Source: Gonatopus flavifemur
Taxonomy: Eukaryota > Arthropoda > Insecta > Hymenoptera > Dryinidae
Direction: 5' to 3'
DNA: 64,000 bases
NCBI GenBank assembly: GCA_018340375.1
Contig: JAFFJZ010000016.1
Location: 3,169,372 to 3,233,371, forward strand
Shown here: piece by piece, positions 62,747-64,000 of the stretch
Position numbering within the stretch: the stretch's first letter is position 1
Layout of the letters: each line of letters opens with the position of its first letter
Program-made: the position numbers and the translations under genes
Notes under the pieces: model-generated
The model's input: the letters and a program-made list of their open reading frames with translations, nothing else
The model's database searches: none
Told to the model about the DNA's origin: nothing

Positions 62747-62994
62747 ATCGACGTACGTTTCGCTCTATCAGGTCCTGTCCAGGATGTAAGAGTATGCAGG
62801 GGCGGACTTATGTTTTGCTGCACCTACGCCATTTATAGCTTGCCGCCCCTTATAAGGCAGCAAAAATTAATTTGTCAAGAAATTAAAAAAAAAGTTCATT
62901 ACCAAAAAATGTTGTTTTACTGCTTAGAATTTATTATTCTTCTAAAAATTATTCTTACCCGGGAAAAAAGGTTTGGATCTGATCAGATCCCACC

Positions 62995-63160
62995 CAGTGA
63001 TGCCAGAAATTCCAATTTTCGCCAACTTTTGCCCCCTCCATCAAGACATATTACCTCTACACAATCAAATTTCTTTTGTTGGCGGCTCCATTGTGTGCCT
63101 GAAATTTCTATACAGATCGGGCTTGATGGAAGGGGCAAAACTGGGTTTCTGGCATCACTG
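62995..63160. mobile_element. hAT-type MITE, 166 bp
   Basis: CAGTGATGCCAGAAA and its inverse at the right; flanking 8-mers ATCCCACC (62987-62994) and ATCCCATC (63161-63168) differ at one position. The arms continue CCAATTTTCGCC-like and GCCCCxTCCATCAAG. Terminal CAGTGATGCC is shared with the MITE at gene A (27330). Confidence 0.75.
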
Positions 63161-63212
63161 ATCCCATCAAATCTGTTCAGGTATATTCAGATCCAAGATT
63201 TGTCTCTATCTG

Positions 63213-63514
63213 CACGGAGAGAAATTCGGAGATATTAAATCACCGAACTTCATGTAATTTTTTATCTCGAAATTAGATGATTTTGTATCTCGAACGGCGT
63301 GAAAAAACATCACAACATCGGAGAGCATAAATCTCGAATCCCGTGATATTATTTCACCGTGAAGTTGGAGATTTTGAATCAATCAGTTTGGTGCTCGAAA
63401 AGCATACAGTTCGTGATAGAAAATCACCAATCGGTTGATTTTGTTCCACGTCAGTTGCGATATGCAAAATCATGTGAAGTTCGTTGATTTAATATCTCCG
63501 AATTTCTCTCCGTG
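63213..63514. mobile_element. MITE with CACGGAGAGAAATTCGGAGA ends
   Basis: CACGGAGAGAAATTCGGAGA then TATTAAATCA at the left, perfectly inverted at the right (TGATTTAATATCTCCGAATT...CCGTG). The body has ATxTCGAAxT and GTGATTTT motifs. Confidence 0.85.
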
Positions 63515-63826
63515 TGATCATTTATAAAATTTGATGTCTCTTTCATACATGAACAGGTATGATCATATATGATCATATATGATCAGACCTGCTCATATAT
63601 GAGAGATACATCAAATTTCATACATGATCAGATAGAGACAAATTTTGGATCTGATCTTACATGATCAGATTTAATAAGATCTGGTCAGATCTAAACTTTT
63701 TTCACCGAGTGAATGATTGAAATTGAGAAAATAAATGTTTTTGACACGATGGCCGCCCTTTCACGGCCTGCCACCACTACACCATGGCCTTGTTGGCGTA
63801 GGCCATAGTCCGCTACTGAGAGTATG

Positions 63827-64000
63827 TCAACATAATAATATGTTGTAACATATTGACATATTATCACATCGTGGAGAGGACCTGATAGGTCGAAACATGC
63901 GTTCATGTTATGAATGATAAGGTAGTAAGTGCCCGAAAGGCCATTTACTCGAAAGCGGTAAAGTCTGCGGCTATTTGAGGAGGGCTGAGAACTTCTGGTA
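63827..64000. other. Right edge
   Basis: GGACCTGATAGGTCGAAACA near 63878 is a partial inverse of TTTCGCTCTATCAGGTCC at 62758, so the hAT element at 62797 landed inside another palindrome. Nothing else seen. Confidence 0.4.

Larger units (their letters stand above)
62958..63709. mobile_element. GATCTGATC-rich foldback nested in the hAT element
   Basis: CCCGGGAAAAAAGGTTTGGA at the left and the inverse of CTCGGTGAAAAAAGTTTAGA at the right. The interior repeats GATCAGATC and ATATGATCATATATGATC. Confidence 0.65.
62797..63818. mobile_element. hAT-type element with perfect 8-bp target duplication
   Basis: AGAGTATG at 62789-62796 and 63819-63826 flanks an element with ends CAGGGGCGGACTTATG and the inverse of CAGTAGCGGACTATGG. 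A CTACGCCAT / GTAGGCCATAG pair lies just inside. No transposase. It contains three further MITEs. Confidence 0.85.

Noticed and set aside
1..64000. Viral or polydnavirus-type integration (BEN-domain genes occur in some such viruses)
   Set aside because: The BEN-like genes here are multi-exon with host-like introns, and no viral structural or replication gene or circle motif was recognised.

Overview
This window looks like nuclear DNA of an insect or other arthropod. It is AT-rich, its coding exons are short and bounded by GT/AG junctions, it carries two mariner fragments, and most of its length is made of transposon-derived inverted repeats. The species cannot be named from the sequence. There is no bacterial operon structure, rRNA, CRISPR array or convincing tRNA gene.

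Host genes. Three spliced genes and one possible terminal exon can be supported. Gene A (minus strand, 27270 to 7814) encodes a protein with a short N-terminal domain, a coiled coil, a BEN-like domain and an acidic tail. Gene B (plus strand, 36730 to 48175) has the same exon order and matching intron phases at several junctions, so A and B look like paralogues transcribed away from each other. Gene B has two doubtful splice junctions and may be decaying. Gene C (minus strand, 62070 to 60191, 5' end not found) encodes a DUF4806-like protein, also with an acidic tail. A short acidic terminal exon at 2495-2567 (plus) may be the 3' end of another gene lying to the left. BEN proteins usually bind DNA and act in chromatin or transcription; DUF4806 has no assigned function.

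Transposases. The space between A and B holds a broken CMC/EnSpm-like transposase gene (29940-34298). It has one frameshift, one in-frame stop and a 1.88-kb hAT-type insertion with a perfect 8-bp target duplication. A mariner fragment with an intact DD34D triad (25055-25988) lies in an intron of gene A, and a second mariner fragment (52609-53260) abuts a satellite-like array.

Repeat architecture. The rest is largely nested foldback elements and MITEs, grouped here by their terminal bases. The CCCTGGT(G/T)AAA group and the CCCxxACAGCAC group each share only short ends, while their bodies are packed with short motifs that differ from family to family. Smaller groups have ends of the CAC-G-A(n) type, the CCCAAC(A/C)AAC type, the TAGGGTGT type with TA target sites, and the hAT type with 8-bp target duplications. 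The large A intron (8763-21557) is mostly one concentric nest of about 12 kb with a 412-bp-arm hairpin inside it. One 3-kb composite element occurs twice in opposite orientation (12534-15692 and 40611-44061) with the same internal nesting in both copies.

All boundaries were read by eye. Intron-exon structures are inferred from splice motifs, phase agreement and open frame, without transcript evidence.
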